The notes beneath the pieces are model-generated. The model worked only from the letters and a program-made list of their open reading frames with translations. It searched no databases and was not told the DNA's origin. Source: an uncultured Clostridia bacterium (GTDB lineage Bacteria > Bacillota > Clostridia > Oscillospirales > Acutalibacteraceae). Taken from it: 64,000 nt of DNA. The DNA lies in the NCBI GenBank assembly GCA_937907605.1, contig CALCYI010000048.1, positions 9,746 to 73,745 of the forward strand. The letters are read 5' to 3'. Within the stretch, counting starts at the first letter, position 1, and every line of letters begins with the position of its first letter. Positions 1 to 8,344 of this stretch are shown piece after piece. The translations under genes were made by a program, and so were the position numbers.

Positions 1-105
1 AATTTACAATGCACAATGTACAATTTTGGGCGCTGCGCACGGCATTTATATATTCGGGTACGGGCAAAGCCCGTCCTCAATTGTTAATTGTCAATTGTTA
101 ATTCT
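1..105. repeat. Intergenic repeat: AATTGT-type heptamers with hairpins
   Basis: This stretch holds AT-rich iterations of the AATTGTTAATTGTCAATTG type around a core GCGCTGCGCAC (30-40) and a perfect 6-bp hairpin ACGGGC-aaa-GCCCGT (60-74). The same heptamer-plus-hairpin arrangement recurs near 27104, 36872, 50484 and 52826, so it is a dispersed intergenic repeat. It lies just downstream of the radical SAM gene, where it may act as a terminator or mRNA 3' end structure. No coding gene is visible here. Confidence 0.6.
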
Positions 106-1510
106 CAGTTCTTTCCGCCTTGCCCTCCGGCGTGTCGCGGTAGTACTGGGTAAAGGGCTTGAAGCGTTCCTTTTCCTCCCAGATTTCCTTAGCCTTCGGC
201 GCCCAGCTTGCTGCATATTTGTCGCACTTCGCGCAGAGCTCGTCCGCGCTTTCGGGGCAATTGAGATTAGTTGACCTTGCGCCCGTCTTATTAATTATAT
301 TTCTCAGCGCGTCGGGGTTTTCAAGCATCGGGCAGGGGCGCAGCATATTGTCGTTAAACGGCTGTCCCTTGTAGTATTCATAGAACAGAGGCGACTTAAG
401 ACATTCAAGCACGCTCTTTTCCTTAATATTGCAGTCCGAATAGTGAATGAATACGCAGGGCTCAACGTCGCCCTCGCTGTTTACGTGGAAGTAGTTTCTT
501 CCGCCCGCGATACAGCCGCCTACGAACTCGCCGTCATTCTGGAAATCAACCGTGAATATCGGCTTACCCGTTTTGCCGTTTCTCTTATCGCGTATCGCCC
601 TGTATACGTGCTCTCTCTGCTCGGGCGTGAGAAGCAGGCTCGTATCCGCGTCGGACCCTACGGGCATATAGTGGAAATACCACGCGAACTTCGCGCCCAT
701 TTCAATCTCCGTATCGTAGAACTCGTCGCTCGTTACCGCCTCATAGTTCTGAGAGGTGTAGCATACCGACGTACCGAAAAGGCACTTATGCTTTTTAAGC
801 AGGCGCATTGCCTCCATAACCTTGTCGTACGTGCCCACTCCGCGCCTTGCGTCCGTGGTCTCCTTAGTGCCCTCAATCGAAATTGCAAGCGTGAGGTTAC
901 CCGCCTTTTTCATATCCTCACAGAATTTATCGTCAACAAGCGTTCCGTTGGTATAGCAAAGGAAGATACAGTCCCTGTTCTCCCTTACGAGAGTGAGCAC
1001 GTCGTCCTTCCTTACAAGCGGCTCGCCGCCCGTAAACATAAAGAAATGCGTGCCGAGCTCCTTAGCCTCGCTGATAAGCCTTCTCATATCGTCAAGCGCA
1101 AGGTTTGACTTGTGGCCGTACTCGCTCGCCCAACAGCCCTTACACTTAAGGTTGCAGGCGCTCGTCGGGTCAAGGAGTATTACCCACGGGATGTTGCACT
1201 CCAGCTCTTCGCGCTTTTTGCGCAGAGTGGACGTACCGACATAGCCCGCGTCAATCGCGAACGTCAGCGCAATATTCTTAAACTGCTCCCTGTCCACGTC
1301 CTCAAGTCCGTTGAAAAGGTACTGATGCCATATATTACTCTCGTCGCTGATAATCTCAACGGGCTTGGTAAAGGTTGATTCGGGGTACATTCCGCCCACT
1401 ACAACCTTCGCCACCTTGACGAGCCTGAGCAAATTTTTCTTCGGATTCTTATAGGCGTAATCAAGCAGCCTGTTTCCGACTTTATGCAATAATTTCGGGT
1501 TTATTCCCAT
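98..1510 (-). CDS. Radical SAM protein with SPASM-like C-terminus
   Basis: The 470-residue protein carries the radical SAM iron-sulfur motif CxxxCxxC (ACNLKCKGC, about residues 118-125), followed by a GGEP-type motif (FTGGEPL) that binds S-adenosylmethionine. The C-terminal third is rich in cysteines (CIAGG, EPCVF, RPCPM, NCPES, CAKCD), as in SPASM/twitch domains that hold extra Fe-S clusters. Such proteins modify peptides or cofactors, or act in cell-envelope chemistry. No substrate peptide gene is seen next to it, so the reaction is unknown. It stands alone downstream of argS, 28 bases after that gene stops, and may be co-transcribed with it. Confidence 0.85.
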   Translation of the reverse strand: MGINPKLLHKVGNRLLDYAYKNPKKNLLRLVKVAKVVVGGMYPESTFTKPVEIISDESNIWHQYLFNGLEDVDREQFKNIALTFAIDAGYVGTSTLRKKREELECNIPWVILLDPTSACNLKCKGCWASEYGHKSNLALDDMRRLISEAKELGTHFFMFTGGEPLVRKDDVLTLVRENRDCIFLCYTNGTLVDDKFCEDMKKAGNLTLAISIEGTKETTDARRGVGTYDKVMEAMRLLKKHKCLFGTSVCYTSQNYEAVTSDEFYDTEIEMGAKFAWYFHYMPVGSDADTSLLLTPEQREHVYRAIRDKRNGKTGKPIFTVDFQNDGEFVGGCIAGGRNYFHVNSEGDVEPCVFIHYSDCNIKEKSVLECLKSPLFYEYYKGQPFNDNMLRPCPMLENPDALRNIINKTGARSTNLNCPESADELCAKCDKYAASWAPKAKEIWEEKERFKPFTQYYRDTPEGKAERTEN

Positions 1511-1538
1511 AATATCGCCTCTTTCTATACCGCAAAAA

Positions 1539-3227
1539 CTACATTACCTCCGGTGCTTCAATTTTAAGCATGGTAAGTATGTTGTAAATAGTATCCTTAA
1601 CGGCTTTACAAAGGTAAAGCCTTGCCTCCATAAGCTTTTTATCCTCAAGCATAACCCTGTTCGCGTTGTAGAACTTGTGGAACAGCGTTGCAAGCTGAGT
1701 AACGTAATGCGTAATCCTCGCGGGGTCGTAATTCTTAGCCGCAAATACGATTTCGTCCGTGAGGGCGGAAAGGTGAACGATAAGCTCCCTCTCCTCCTCG
1801 GTATCGAGCAGGTTAAGCAGCTCCGTATCGGGCGTGCCGAGCGTAAAGCCCTGCTCCTGAGCCTTTCTCAGTATGGAGCAGATACGCGCGTGGGCGTACT
1901 GAACATAATAAACGGGATTGTCGCTGCTCTGCTTTGCCGCAAGCTCAAGGTCAAAGTCGAAATGTGAATTCGGCTCGCGTAGGTTGAAGAAAAATCTTGC
2001 CGCGTCAATCGGGATTTCCTCAAGCAGCGTGTTGAGCGTAATTGCCTTACCCGAGCGCTTTGAAAGCTTGATGGTCTCGCCGTCGCGCACGAGGCGCACC
2101 ATCTGCATTATTACGCAGTCAAGCCTGTTAGCGTCGAGGCCGAGCGCCGTAAGCGCCGCCTTCATCCTCGGAACGTAGCCGTGGTGGTCTGCTCCGAGCA
2201 CATCAATAGCCTTGTCAAAGCCCCTCGTTACAAGCTTGTTATAGTGATATGCAATATCGGGAACGATATAGGTCGGAAGTCCGTTCGCCCTGATAAGCAC
2301 TATGTCCTTATCGTTACCGAACTCGCTCGCTTTAAACCAGAGCGCGCCTTCCGATTCATAGGTAACGCCCTTTTCCTTAAGGGTATTGATAACTCTCTCA
2401 ACTTCGCCGTTTTCGTGAACGGTGGATTCCTTAAACCAGTTGTCGTAAACTATCCTGTAACGCTTTAAGTCCTCTTCAAGCCCCTTGATATTTTTCGGAA
2501 GCGCGAAGTCAACGAGCGCTTTTCTTCTCTCCTCGGAGGAGCAGTCGGCATATCTGTCGCCGTACTGCGCCTTAAACGCCTCGGCATGCTCGGTAATGTC
2601 CGCGCCGTGATACGCGTCCTCGGGCATTTCAATATCCTTGCCGCATGCCTGAAGGTATCTCACCTCAAGCGAGGTCGCGAATTTTTCAATCTGATTTCCC
2701 GCGTCGTTAACGTAGAACTCGCGCCATACGTCGTAGCCCGCCGCGTCAAGCACACAGGCAAGGCAGTCGCCTATCGCGCCGCCCCTCGCGTTGCCGATAT
2801 GCATCGGTCCCGTTGGGTTTGCGGATACGAATTCAACTATTACCTTTTTGCCCTCTCCGTAATCGCTCCTGCCGTAGCTGTCGCCGCATTTGATAACGTC
2901 GGCGACGATTTCGGAATAATACTGAGGCGAAAGATAAAAGTTAATGAAGCCGGGACCTGCGATTTCAGCCCTTTCAAAAAGTGTGCCCTCTAAATTGAGA
3001 TTTGATACGATGCTTTCGGCAATCATCCTCGGAGCCTTACGGAAGCACCTTGCGCCCGCCATTGCAATATTCGACGAAAAGTCGCCGTTTTTCTTGTCCG
3101 CGGGCTTTTCAATAATGAACTGAGGGAGCTCGCACTCGGGCAGCTCTCCCTTTGCAACCGCGGCTTCAACCGCATTTATTATCAAGTTTTTTAACTGCGT
3201 CTGAGTTTCCTTAACAAGCCTTGACAT
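1539..3227 (-). CDS. argS: Arginyl-tRNA synthetase
   Basis: The 562-residue class I aminoacyl-tRNA synthetase charges tRNA-Arg in the cytoplasm. Visible hallmarks are the N-terminal Add-1 domain, the HIGH-type motif (PTGPMHIGN), the KMSKS-like loop written as KLSKR, and the C-terminal DALR anticodon-binding domain with the YVQYAHAR segment. Length fits the family. The start codon overlaps the stop of the DUF1934 gene (TAATG), so the two are translationally coupled. The same pairing (ywiB-argS) is known in Bacillus. Confidence 0.97.
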   Translation of the reverse strand: MSRLVKETQTQLKNLIINAVEAAVAKGELPECELPQFIIEKPADKKNGDFSSNIAMAGARCFRKAPRMIAESIVSNLNLEGTLFERAEIAGPGFINFYLSPQYYSEIVADVIKCGDSYGRSDYGEGKKVIVEFVSANPTGPMHIGNARGGAIGDCLACVLDAAGYDVWREFYVNDAGNQIEKFATSLEVRYLQACGKDIEMPEDAYHGADITEHAEAFKAQYGDRYADCSSEERRKALVDFALPKNIKGLEEDLKRYRIVYDNWFKESTVHENGEVERVINTLKEKGVTYESEGALWFKASEFGNDKDIVLIRANGLPTYIVPDIAYHYNKLVTRGFDKAIDVLGADHHGYVPRMKAALTALGLDANRLDCVIMQMVRLVRDGETIKLSKRSGKAITLNTLLEEIPIDAARFFFNLREPNSHFDFDLELAAKQSSDNPVYYVQYAHARICSILRKAQEQGFTLGTPDTELLNLLDTEEERELIVHLSALTDEIVFAAKNYDPARITHYVTQLATLFHKFYNANRVMLEDKKLMEARLYLCKAVKDTIYNILTMLKIEAPEVM

Positions 3228-3667
3228 TAGTTATTTATCTCCTGGTTCAACCTGAATTTAATCTTAACCTCATTTTGCGAGGTGAGCGCGCCGTTCACGT
3301 CGATATCGTAGCCAAAGGTGAACGTGCCGTGGTCCTTGTCAAAATTATTTTCTATATTCCTCCCGTATATACCCATAAGCAAATCGCCGTATTCGGAGCC
3401 GTAGGTGCAAAGGTTGCGCTTTGAGCGCTCGATAATAAGGAGCGAGCCGAACGCGCCCGTGCGCATAAGCTCAACCCGTTTTTCATCCTTGTTAATGCTT
3501 AGCTTAACGTTAATAGGACTTTTAGGGGGCTCAAGCTCCTCGTTATAGCGGAATATGTACTTGTCCTCGGTCTCCTCAAGCGAGCCGACGGTGGTCATCT
3601 CGATTTTATCGGAATCGTCGCCGAGCCGCTGAGTACCCGTAATCTTTATAAGTGCTCTTCTGTTCAT
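3227..3667 (-). CDS. DUF1934 (YwiB-like) beta-barrel protein
   Basis: The 146-residue protein matches the YwiB/DUF1934 family of small calycin-like beta-barrels of unknown function. Alternating hydrophobic strands and the segment NVKLSINKDEKRVELMRTGAFGSLL are typical. It sits directly upstream of argS with overlapping stop and start, and 2 bases downstream of murI, so murI-DUF1934-argS form one operon. The conserved linkage to argS suggests a role tied to translation, but this is inference. Confidence 0.8.
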   Translation of the reverse strand: MNRRALIKITGTQRLGDDSDKIEMTTVGSLEETEDKYIFRYNEELEPPKSPINVKLSINKDEKRVELMRTGAFGSLLIIERSKRNLCTYGSEYGDLLMGIYGRNIENNFDKDHGTFTFGYDIDVNGALTSQNEVKIKFRLNQEINN

Positions 3668-3668
3668 A

Positions 3669-4484
3669 CTAAATGTACCTGAATATGTCTACAAATTCGC
3701 ATCTGCCGTCGATGCTTTCGCCGAGCAGGGTGTTCGCCGCCGATGTGAAATTCTGCGGCTTATCGGAGACGAAGAATCTCTGCTCTCCGATATGCCCTCT
3801 TTCGTTTTGAAGTCCCTTCTCCTCAAGGACGCTTTTAACGTATTTTGCCTCCTCAAGTCCGGAGTCGATAAGCGTAACGCCCTCGCCCGCTGCCTTCTGC
3901 ACTATCGGTGCAAGGAGCGGGAAGTGAGTACAGCCGAGAATAATAGTATCAGAGCCCGCCTCAAGAATATCCTTAAGGTATCTTTTTACCGCCGCGGCGG
4001 TAACCTCGTCGTCCTCGTCAATCCAGCTGTTCTCAACGAGAGGAACGAGAATCGGACACGCAACTGATACAATCTTTGCGTCGCTCTTAAAGGAATGAAT
4101 TGCTCTGTCAAAAGCGCCTGAATTAATAGTAGCGCTCGTTCCCATAATACCTATAACGCCGTTTTTCGTGGCCTCTGCCGCCGCCTTCGCCGAGGGGTAG
4201 GTTATCCCCGTCGCAGGCAGGCTGAGGCGCTCAATAATATGCGCCGATACCGTCGATACCGTACCGCACGCAACGACTATCATCTTGCAGTCAAAAGCCT
4301 GTAAAAACTTAATATCCTGCGCGGTGTAGGTTTCAATGGTTTCGTTTGAGCGCGTTCCGTAGGGAACCCTGCCCGTATCGCCGAAATATACTATATCCTC
4401 ATTCGGAAGTATTTTCTTTATCGCCCTAACGGTCGAAAGTCCGCCGAGCCCCGAGTCAAAAACGCCGATGGGACGCTTATCCAT
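3669..4484 (-). CDS. murI: Glutamate racemase
   Basis: The enzyme converts L-glutamate to D-glutamate for peptidoglycan. The 271 residues show the N-terminal IGVFDSGLGGL motif, the first catalytic cysteine in VVACGTVS and the second in LGCTHFPLL, in the order and spacing of MurI. Length is normal. It is the first gene of the murI-DUF1934-argS operon. Confidence 0.96.
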   Translation of the reverse strand: MDKRPIGVFDSGLGGLSTVRAIKKILPNEDIVYFGDTGRVPYGTRSNETIETYTAQDIKFLQAFDCKMIVVACGTVSTVSAHIIERLSLPATGITYPSAKAAAEATKNGVIGIMGTSATINSGAFDRAIHSFKSDAKIVSVACPILVPLVENSWIDEDDEVTAAAVKRYLKDILEAGSDTIILGCTHFPLLAPIVQKAAGEGVTLIDSGLEEAKYVKSVLEEKGLQNERGHIGEQRFFVSDKPQNFTSAANTLLGESIDGRCEFVDIFRYI

Positions 4485-4597
4485 TAAATCAGTCCTTTAT
4501 ATAACTATACTGCAAAGTATATTACTCCATATTACAGATTATGTATTTTAACATATTATCCCATTAATATCAACAATTATTTTATTAAATATTTTTA

Positions 4598-4626
4598 TAG
4601 ACAAACAATATCAAAGGTGATATAAT
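4598..4626 (+). promoter_or_regulatory. Sigma-A promoter for the 4655-6892 operon
   Basis: TAGACA (4598-4603), a 17-base spacer and TATAAT (4621-4626) match a vegetative promoter with one mismatch. Transcription would begin about 4633, giving a leader of about 22 bases before the GGAGG at 4642. Confidence 0.7.
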
Positions 4627-4654
4627 AAGCTGAATTAATATGGAGGAATGGCAT

Positions 4655-5482
4655 ATGGAACTTAAAGAAGTTTTTGCAATAATAGATAAAAACCTTTCGG
4701 GAGTTAATCAGGAGCTCGGTTTCAGGAAGCAGAGCGACGACGATACCTCCGTAACCTATTCGGGCGATAAGGGCACCTACCGTCTCGTTCACGACAGGGA
4801 GAGCAATATACTCTCCTTTGACTGCGCAAGCGACGGCAATGATTTTGTAACGATATCAAGGAACCTGCTTGAGCTTGGCAGAGTGGACGAAAAGGAAGCG
4901 CGCTCGCTTTCAAACGAAACCATCGACGAGCTTGAAAGGCTCTTTAAATCAAGCAAGCCCGTTAATCTCGATAAGGTTAAAATGCCAAAGGCGGTATCAA
5001 GGAGCAAGGCTAAAAACGGTATGCTAAATTACGACGTTGACTCGCTCGCGAACCGCTTCGGCGCGCTTTATCCCGAGTTTAAGAACGATATCAAGCAGAA
5101 TATCGTCGATTACGGCGAGTTCCTGCCGGAAACCTTCTTTACCGAAATCGGCAACGCCAAGGTTCTCGACATTATTAAAAACGGTCCCGAGTCTGAGCAG
5201 AAAAGGCTTTTCAAAATGCTCGGCGAGGTTTACGAGGACGGCACTAACGAGGTTCAGGATATCATCGGCGTTACCATTCTCGGCGAGATGAAAAACGACC
5301 CCGATATGATGGCGGTTGCAGACAAGTATATGACCGAATATATGAGCGGTCCCGTACACGAGATTAATAAGCTCACCGCTAAGAATAACAGGTTCACTAA
5401 AAAGCTTAAAAATCCCCCCGCTTATAAGCCAAAGAAGAAAAAGGCATTTAACCCGACCAACGCGCTTAAAGAGGGCAGATAA
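4655..5482 (+). CDS. Uncharacterised cytoplasmic protein, operon gene 1
   Basis: I do not recognise this family. I place the start at 4655, not at the in-frame ATG at 4640, because GGAGG (4642-4646) lies 8 bases before 4655 and would sit inside the longer reading; this gives 275 residues. The protein is charged, has no signal peptide or membrane segment, and ends in a basic tail (KKPKKKKAF region). The middle part looks helical. It is the first of three genes with close spacing (to 5512 and 6062), followed by a terminator at 6899. Gene order suggests a cytoplasmic partner of the two membrane proteins behind it. Confidence 0.7.
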   Translation: MELKEVFAIIDKNLSGVNQELGFRKQSDDDTSVTYSGDKGTYRLVHDRESNILSFDCASDGNDFVTISRNLLELGRVDEKEARSLSNETIDELERLFKSSKPVNLDKVKMPKAVSRSKAKNGMLNYDVDSLANRFGALYPEFKNDIKQNIVDYGEFLPETFFTEIGNAKVLDIIKNGPESEQKRLFKMLGEVYEDGTNEVQDIIGVTILGEMKNDPDMMAVADKYMTEYMSGPVHEINKLTAKNNRFTKKLKNPPAYKPKKKKAFNPTNALKEGR

Positions 5483-5511
5483 TCAAAAGCATTTGAAAAC
5501 CGGAGAATTAT

Positions 5512-6060
5512 ATGAGACGTTCTTTTGTTAAAAGAGGAGTGCTGTTCGTTTTTATAACGGCGGTCATTCTCGGCACGGTTCTGTTTATCTTTTTTAACAG
5601 GAACTTCACGGACCTTGTGCCCGTGAGCAACAACAGTATAATTGCATATCACGAAAGCCTTGAAAAATCCGACGAAATCCCGTCCGATATAAGCGAGGTT
5701 AAGGACGGAACCGCAATCGGTACTCTCAGCGGTAAAGCAGATTTTCTGCTAAGGAAAAAGGCTGAGTATACCGATTTGCTTACGGAAGCGTCGCTTGAGC
5801 GCGGAGAGGTAGGCGCTCTGCCGGGAGCTTACGTTAAAATCCTTAACGAAAATTCCGCGAGGTTCGGCGATACTGTTTCATATTCGGGCGTATACGGTAA
5901 TTACCTTTACGAGCTCGTAAACGAAACCGAGGTAAACGGCGAGCAGGCGGTTTTCGCCGTACCCAAGGAGAATTCCTCGCTCGTGATATATTTCCAGAGG
6001 CGCGGCGACGCAGGCATCGCTTCCGAGTATAAAGTACTGATTTACGAGGAGGCGGACTGA
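5512..6060 (+). CDS. Uncharacterised membrane-anchored protein, operon gene 2
   Basis: The 182-residue protein has one N-terminal membrane segment (about residues 8-28, GVLFVFITAVILGTVLFIFF) after a basic MRRSFVKR start, and an extracytoplasmic domain of about 150 residues. That domain has many charged and beta-prone stretches (GDTVSYSGVYGNYLYEL). No catalytic motif is evident. An RBS (CGGAG) precedes the ATG and the stop overlaps the next start region (TGATATG). Function unknown. Confidence 0.72.
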   Translation: MRRSFVKRGVLFVFITAVILGTVLFIFFNRNFTDLVPVSNNSIIAYHESLEKSDEIPSDISEVKDGTAIGTLSGKADFLLRKKAEYTDLLTEASLERGEVGALPGAYVKILNENSARFGDTVSYSGVYGNYLYELVNETEVNGEQAVFAVPKENSSLVIYFQRRGDAGIASEYKVLIYEEAD

Positions 6061-6061
6061 T

Positions 6062-6892
6062 ATGAAGCTATCAAAAAGCAGAAGGCTGCTGTGTACAATA
6101 CTATCCGCCGTGTCCGCCTGCGCTACGGCAATTCTGATAATCTCTCTTATTTTATCGGTAACCGTTACCAACGCCGCCTATACCGAAAAGGTTATATTTA
6201 AAAGCAAGGTAGCTGCCGAATGTGAGGCGCAGCTTGACGCCTATTTTAAGGTGCTCAGCACGGAAACGGGAATACCCGTAAGGGTTTTTGAGCAGGTCAA
6301 AGAGGACTTCCCCGTTGCAGATTCTATTTCCAAGGCATATAATAACCAGTTTAACGAGGATAACGCAAACCTGTACAGTAAGAATATGGTAGAGTATTTT
6401 CAGACTCTGTGCGAGGAATACCTGAGCGGTAATAACATTAAATACAAAGAGCGCAATATCAAAGCCGCGGCTGAAAAGGCGGCGCGTCTTTACAGTAACG
6501 CGCTCGGACTTCAGAATACCGACGGCGCGGAAAACAAGCTGAATAGCTTAAATACATTGTGTGACCGCCTTTCGCTCTTTTCCGCACTGGCGCTGCTGTT
6601 TTGTGCGCTGCTGCTGCTTACGCTTTATACCGAAAAGCGCAAGGCAATCGCTTATCTTTTAAGCGGCGTTTCGGCGGGCGCTTTCGCCTCACTGCTTTCG
6701 TCATTACTCCTGTTAATAACGAACGCCCCGTCAAAGATAATTCTCACTCCCGCCGTTTACGCCTCGGCGTATCAGGGGCTTATGAGAAAGGAACTGCTTT
6801 TGTTAGCCGCCGCAAGCTTCATAGCTTTCGCGCTTGCATACGCAGCGCTTATATGGTTTGAGAAAAAAATATACAAGGACTCCTTACAATAA
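6062..6892 (+). CDS. Uncharacterised four-helix membrane protein, operon gene 3
   Basis: The 276-residue protein has about four membrane segments: one near residues 8-38, two at about 175-220 (FSALALLFCALLLL, LLSGVSAGAFASLLSSLLLL) and one near the C-terminus (LLLLAAASFIAFALAYAALIW). A 130-residue soluble loop lies between the first and second. Start and stop are tightly packed with the previous gene. I see no known domain. With the two genes before it, it forms an operon of unknown envelope function. Confidence 0.7.
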   Translation: MKLSKSRRLLCTILSAVSACATAILIISLILSVTVTNAAYTEKVIFKSKVAAECEAQLDAYFKVLSTETGIPVRVFEQVKEDFPVADSISKAYNNQFNEDNANLYSKNMVEYFQTLCEEYLSGNNIKYKERNIKAAAEKAARLYSNALGLQNTDGAENKLNSLNTLCDRLSLFSALALLFCALLLLTLYTEKRKAIAYLLSGVSAGAFASLLSSLLLLITNAPSKIILTPAVYASAYQGLMRKELLLLAAASFIAFALAYAALIWFEKKIYKDSLQ

Positions 6893-6898
6893 TAAAAA

Positions 6899-6931
6899 TG
6901 CCCGAAGCTTTACGGCTTCGGGCACTTCTTT
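6899..6931 (+). terminator. Rho-independent terminator
   Basis: A perfect 10-bp stem TGCCCGAAGC / GCTTCGGGCA (6899-6908 and 6915-6924), six-base loop, followed by CTTCTTTTTTT. It ends the 4655-6892 operon and may also serve the M28 gene arriving from the other strand. Confidence 0.9.
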
Positions 6932-6937
6932 TTTTAT

Positions 6938-8275
6938 TTACTTTTTTCTCGGTCCGTTGTATTCGTTTTCTTTCTGGAAAGCTGCAATCTTATCAATAAC
7001 GCCGAGTACAACGTCAATTCCGTCGCCCACGGTTTCCGCCTCAAACCTCTCGGGCATATCGCGGAAGGTGTGGTAGTAGTATGTAAGCATCGGATTCTGA
7101 GCCGCAAAGGTTACGGACTTTATACCCGCCCTCGTCATCGGCGTTGAATCGCAGCCGCCTACGGGGTTATGAATACAGTGGTTCGTTTTGCTGGGAACGG
7201 CAAGCTCGTCGAACGTATCCTTAAACATATTCTCAAGGTCTACGTCGAAGCGGCAGCCCTGCCAGTCGTCCTTAATAACAACCTCAAAGTATTCCTTATC
7301 AGCAACGGAGTCAATATTAATATTCCAAGCGTTTTTAATCAGCTCGTCGCCCTTGTGCTCCTGCGCAAAGAACATTGAGCCCCTGAGTCCGCTCTCCTCC
7401 GAGCCTACGTTAAGGTCAATAATACGGCAGTTTTCGGGAGCTTTGTCGGGATTCTCCTTGAAGTATTTAAGCACCTCGTAGGAAATCGCAATACCCGTAG
7501 CGTTGTCCATAGCGCCCCTTGAAGCATTTTTCCCGTTTGGGTCGCCCCACATAATTACGAACCAGCAGCCGAAAGCGGTTACTGCGGGAAGGAAGTAAAG
7601 CACGGTCCTGAAGATGAGATAGGGCTTTGTCTGTGTAACGGTCATCGCCCATTCCGCGCCGACAACCTGCGAGAGCGAAAGCACGCACATAAAGATTGCC
7701 GCAAACGCCATAACGAAGTAGCATACCGCGCCGAAGCCTACCTTGCCGTAGGTCGCAATAAGTCCGATAATCGGCTTATTCTTATACTTATAGCCGTGCT
7801 CGCTGTGGCGCCAGGTCCAGCTTGTATCAGTGTGTCCCGAAAGAATAATTGTATAATCCGCCTTTCCGCTTGCGGGCTCAAGAACTCCGTAGGAATTCTG
7901 TGAAATCGCCTGCGGGAAGAACATATCGAACCACGTCTTGTAAAGGAAACAGCTCATAATAAGCCAGAATGTCGCAAGGAACGCGAAAACGCCTATCGGT
8001 ATCCACAGCGGAGGTATTGCAAGCGCAAGATACGCAGAAAGGCTGATAATAAAGCCCGCCCAGCCCGCATATCCGAGCCCGCCGATACCCGAGCGCGGCG
8101 ACACCGCGAACTCCTCCTTAACGGGTTTAACTCCGATAGCCCTGAGCTTCTCCGCCATATAGTCGTGGAACTTAGCCTCGCCCTCGGAGCCGGGAAGCCT
8201 CGGGCCTATTTTTTTTGCAGCGTCGTTAACTATCTCATACGCTTCGTCAGCATATTTTCTGGTTTCTTCTCTCAT
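6938..8275 (-). CDS. M28-family metallopeptidase with membrane insertions
   Basis: The 445-residue protein has M28 (aminopeptidase Y/ glutaminyl-cyclase-like) zinc ligands: SGHTDTSW (H148, D150), MDNATG (D257) and GSEESG (E293/E294). Unusually, hydrophobic hairpins are inserted: two helices at about residues 66-112, before the first zinc motif, and two at about 170-204 and 218-243, between the H/D and the next D ligand. The peptidase fold is therefore assembled around four membrane segments. Substrate unknown. A promoter lies upstream (8310-8338) and a terminator downstream. Confidence 0.82.
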   Translation of the reverse strand: MREETRKYADEAYEIVNDAAKKIGPRLPGSEGEAKFHDYMAEKLRAIGVKPVKEEFAVSPRSGIGGLGYAGWAGFIISLSAYLALAIPPLWIPIGVFAFLATFWLIMSCFLYKTWFDMFFPQAISQNSYGVLEPASGKADYTIILSGHTDTSWTWRHSEHGYKYKNKPIIGLIATYGKVGFGAVCYFVMAFAAIFMCVLSLSQVVGAEWAMTVTQTKPYLIFRTVLYFLPAVTAFGCWFVIMWGDPNGKNASRGAMDNATGIAISYEVLKYFKENPDKAPENCRIIDLNVGSEESGLRGSMFFAQEHKGDELIKNAWNINIDSVADKEYFEVVIKDDWQGCRFDVDLENMFKDTFDELAVPSKTNHCIHNPVGGCDSTPMTRAGIKSVTFAAQNPMLTYYYHTFRDMPERFEAETVGDGIDVVLGVIDKIAAFQKENEYNGPRKK

Positions 8276-8309
8276 ACTTCTGCTCCCTTCAATTTAATTT
8301 TACAGTTAT

Positions 8310-8338
8310 ATTTTACACTTTAACACAAAGCTTTGCAA
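8310..8338 (-). promoter_or_regulatory. Promoter of the M28 peptidase gene
   Basis: On the minus strand TTGCAA (8338-8333), 17 bases, TAAAAT (8315-8310), about 35 bases before the start codon at 8275, with GAAGGGAG as RBS. Confidence 0.6.
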
Positions 8339-8344
8339 GAAAAA

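Noticed and set aside
443..1108. 221-codon plus-strand frame within the radical SAM gene
   Set aside because: Antisense shadow; the minus frame has the CxxxCxxC motif and normal length.
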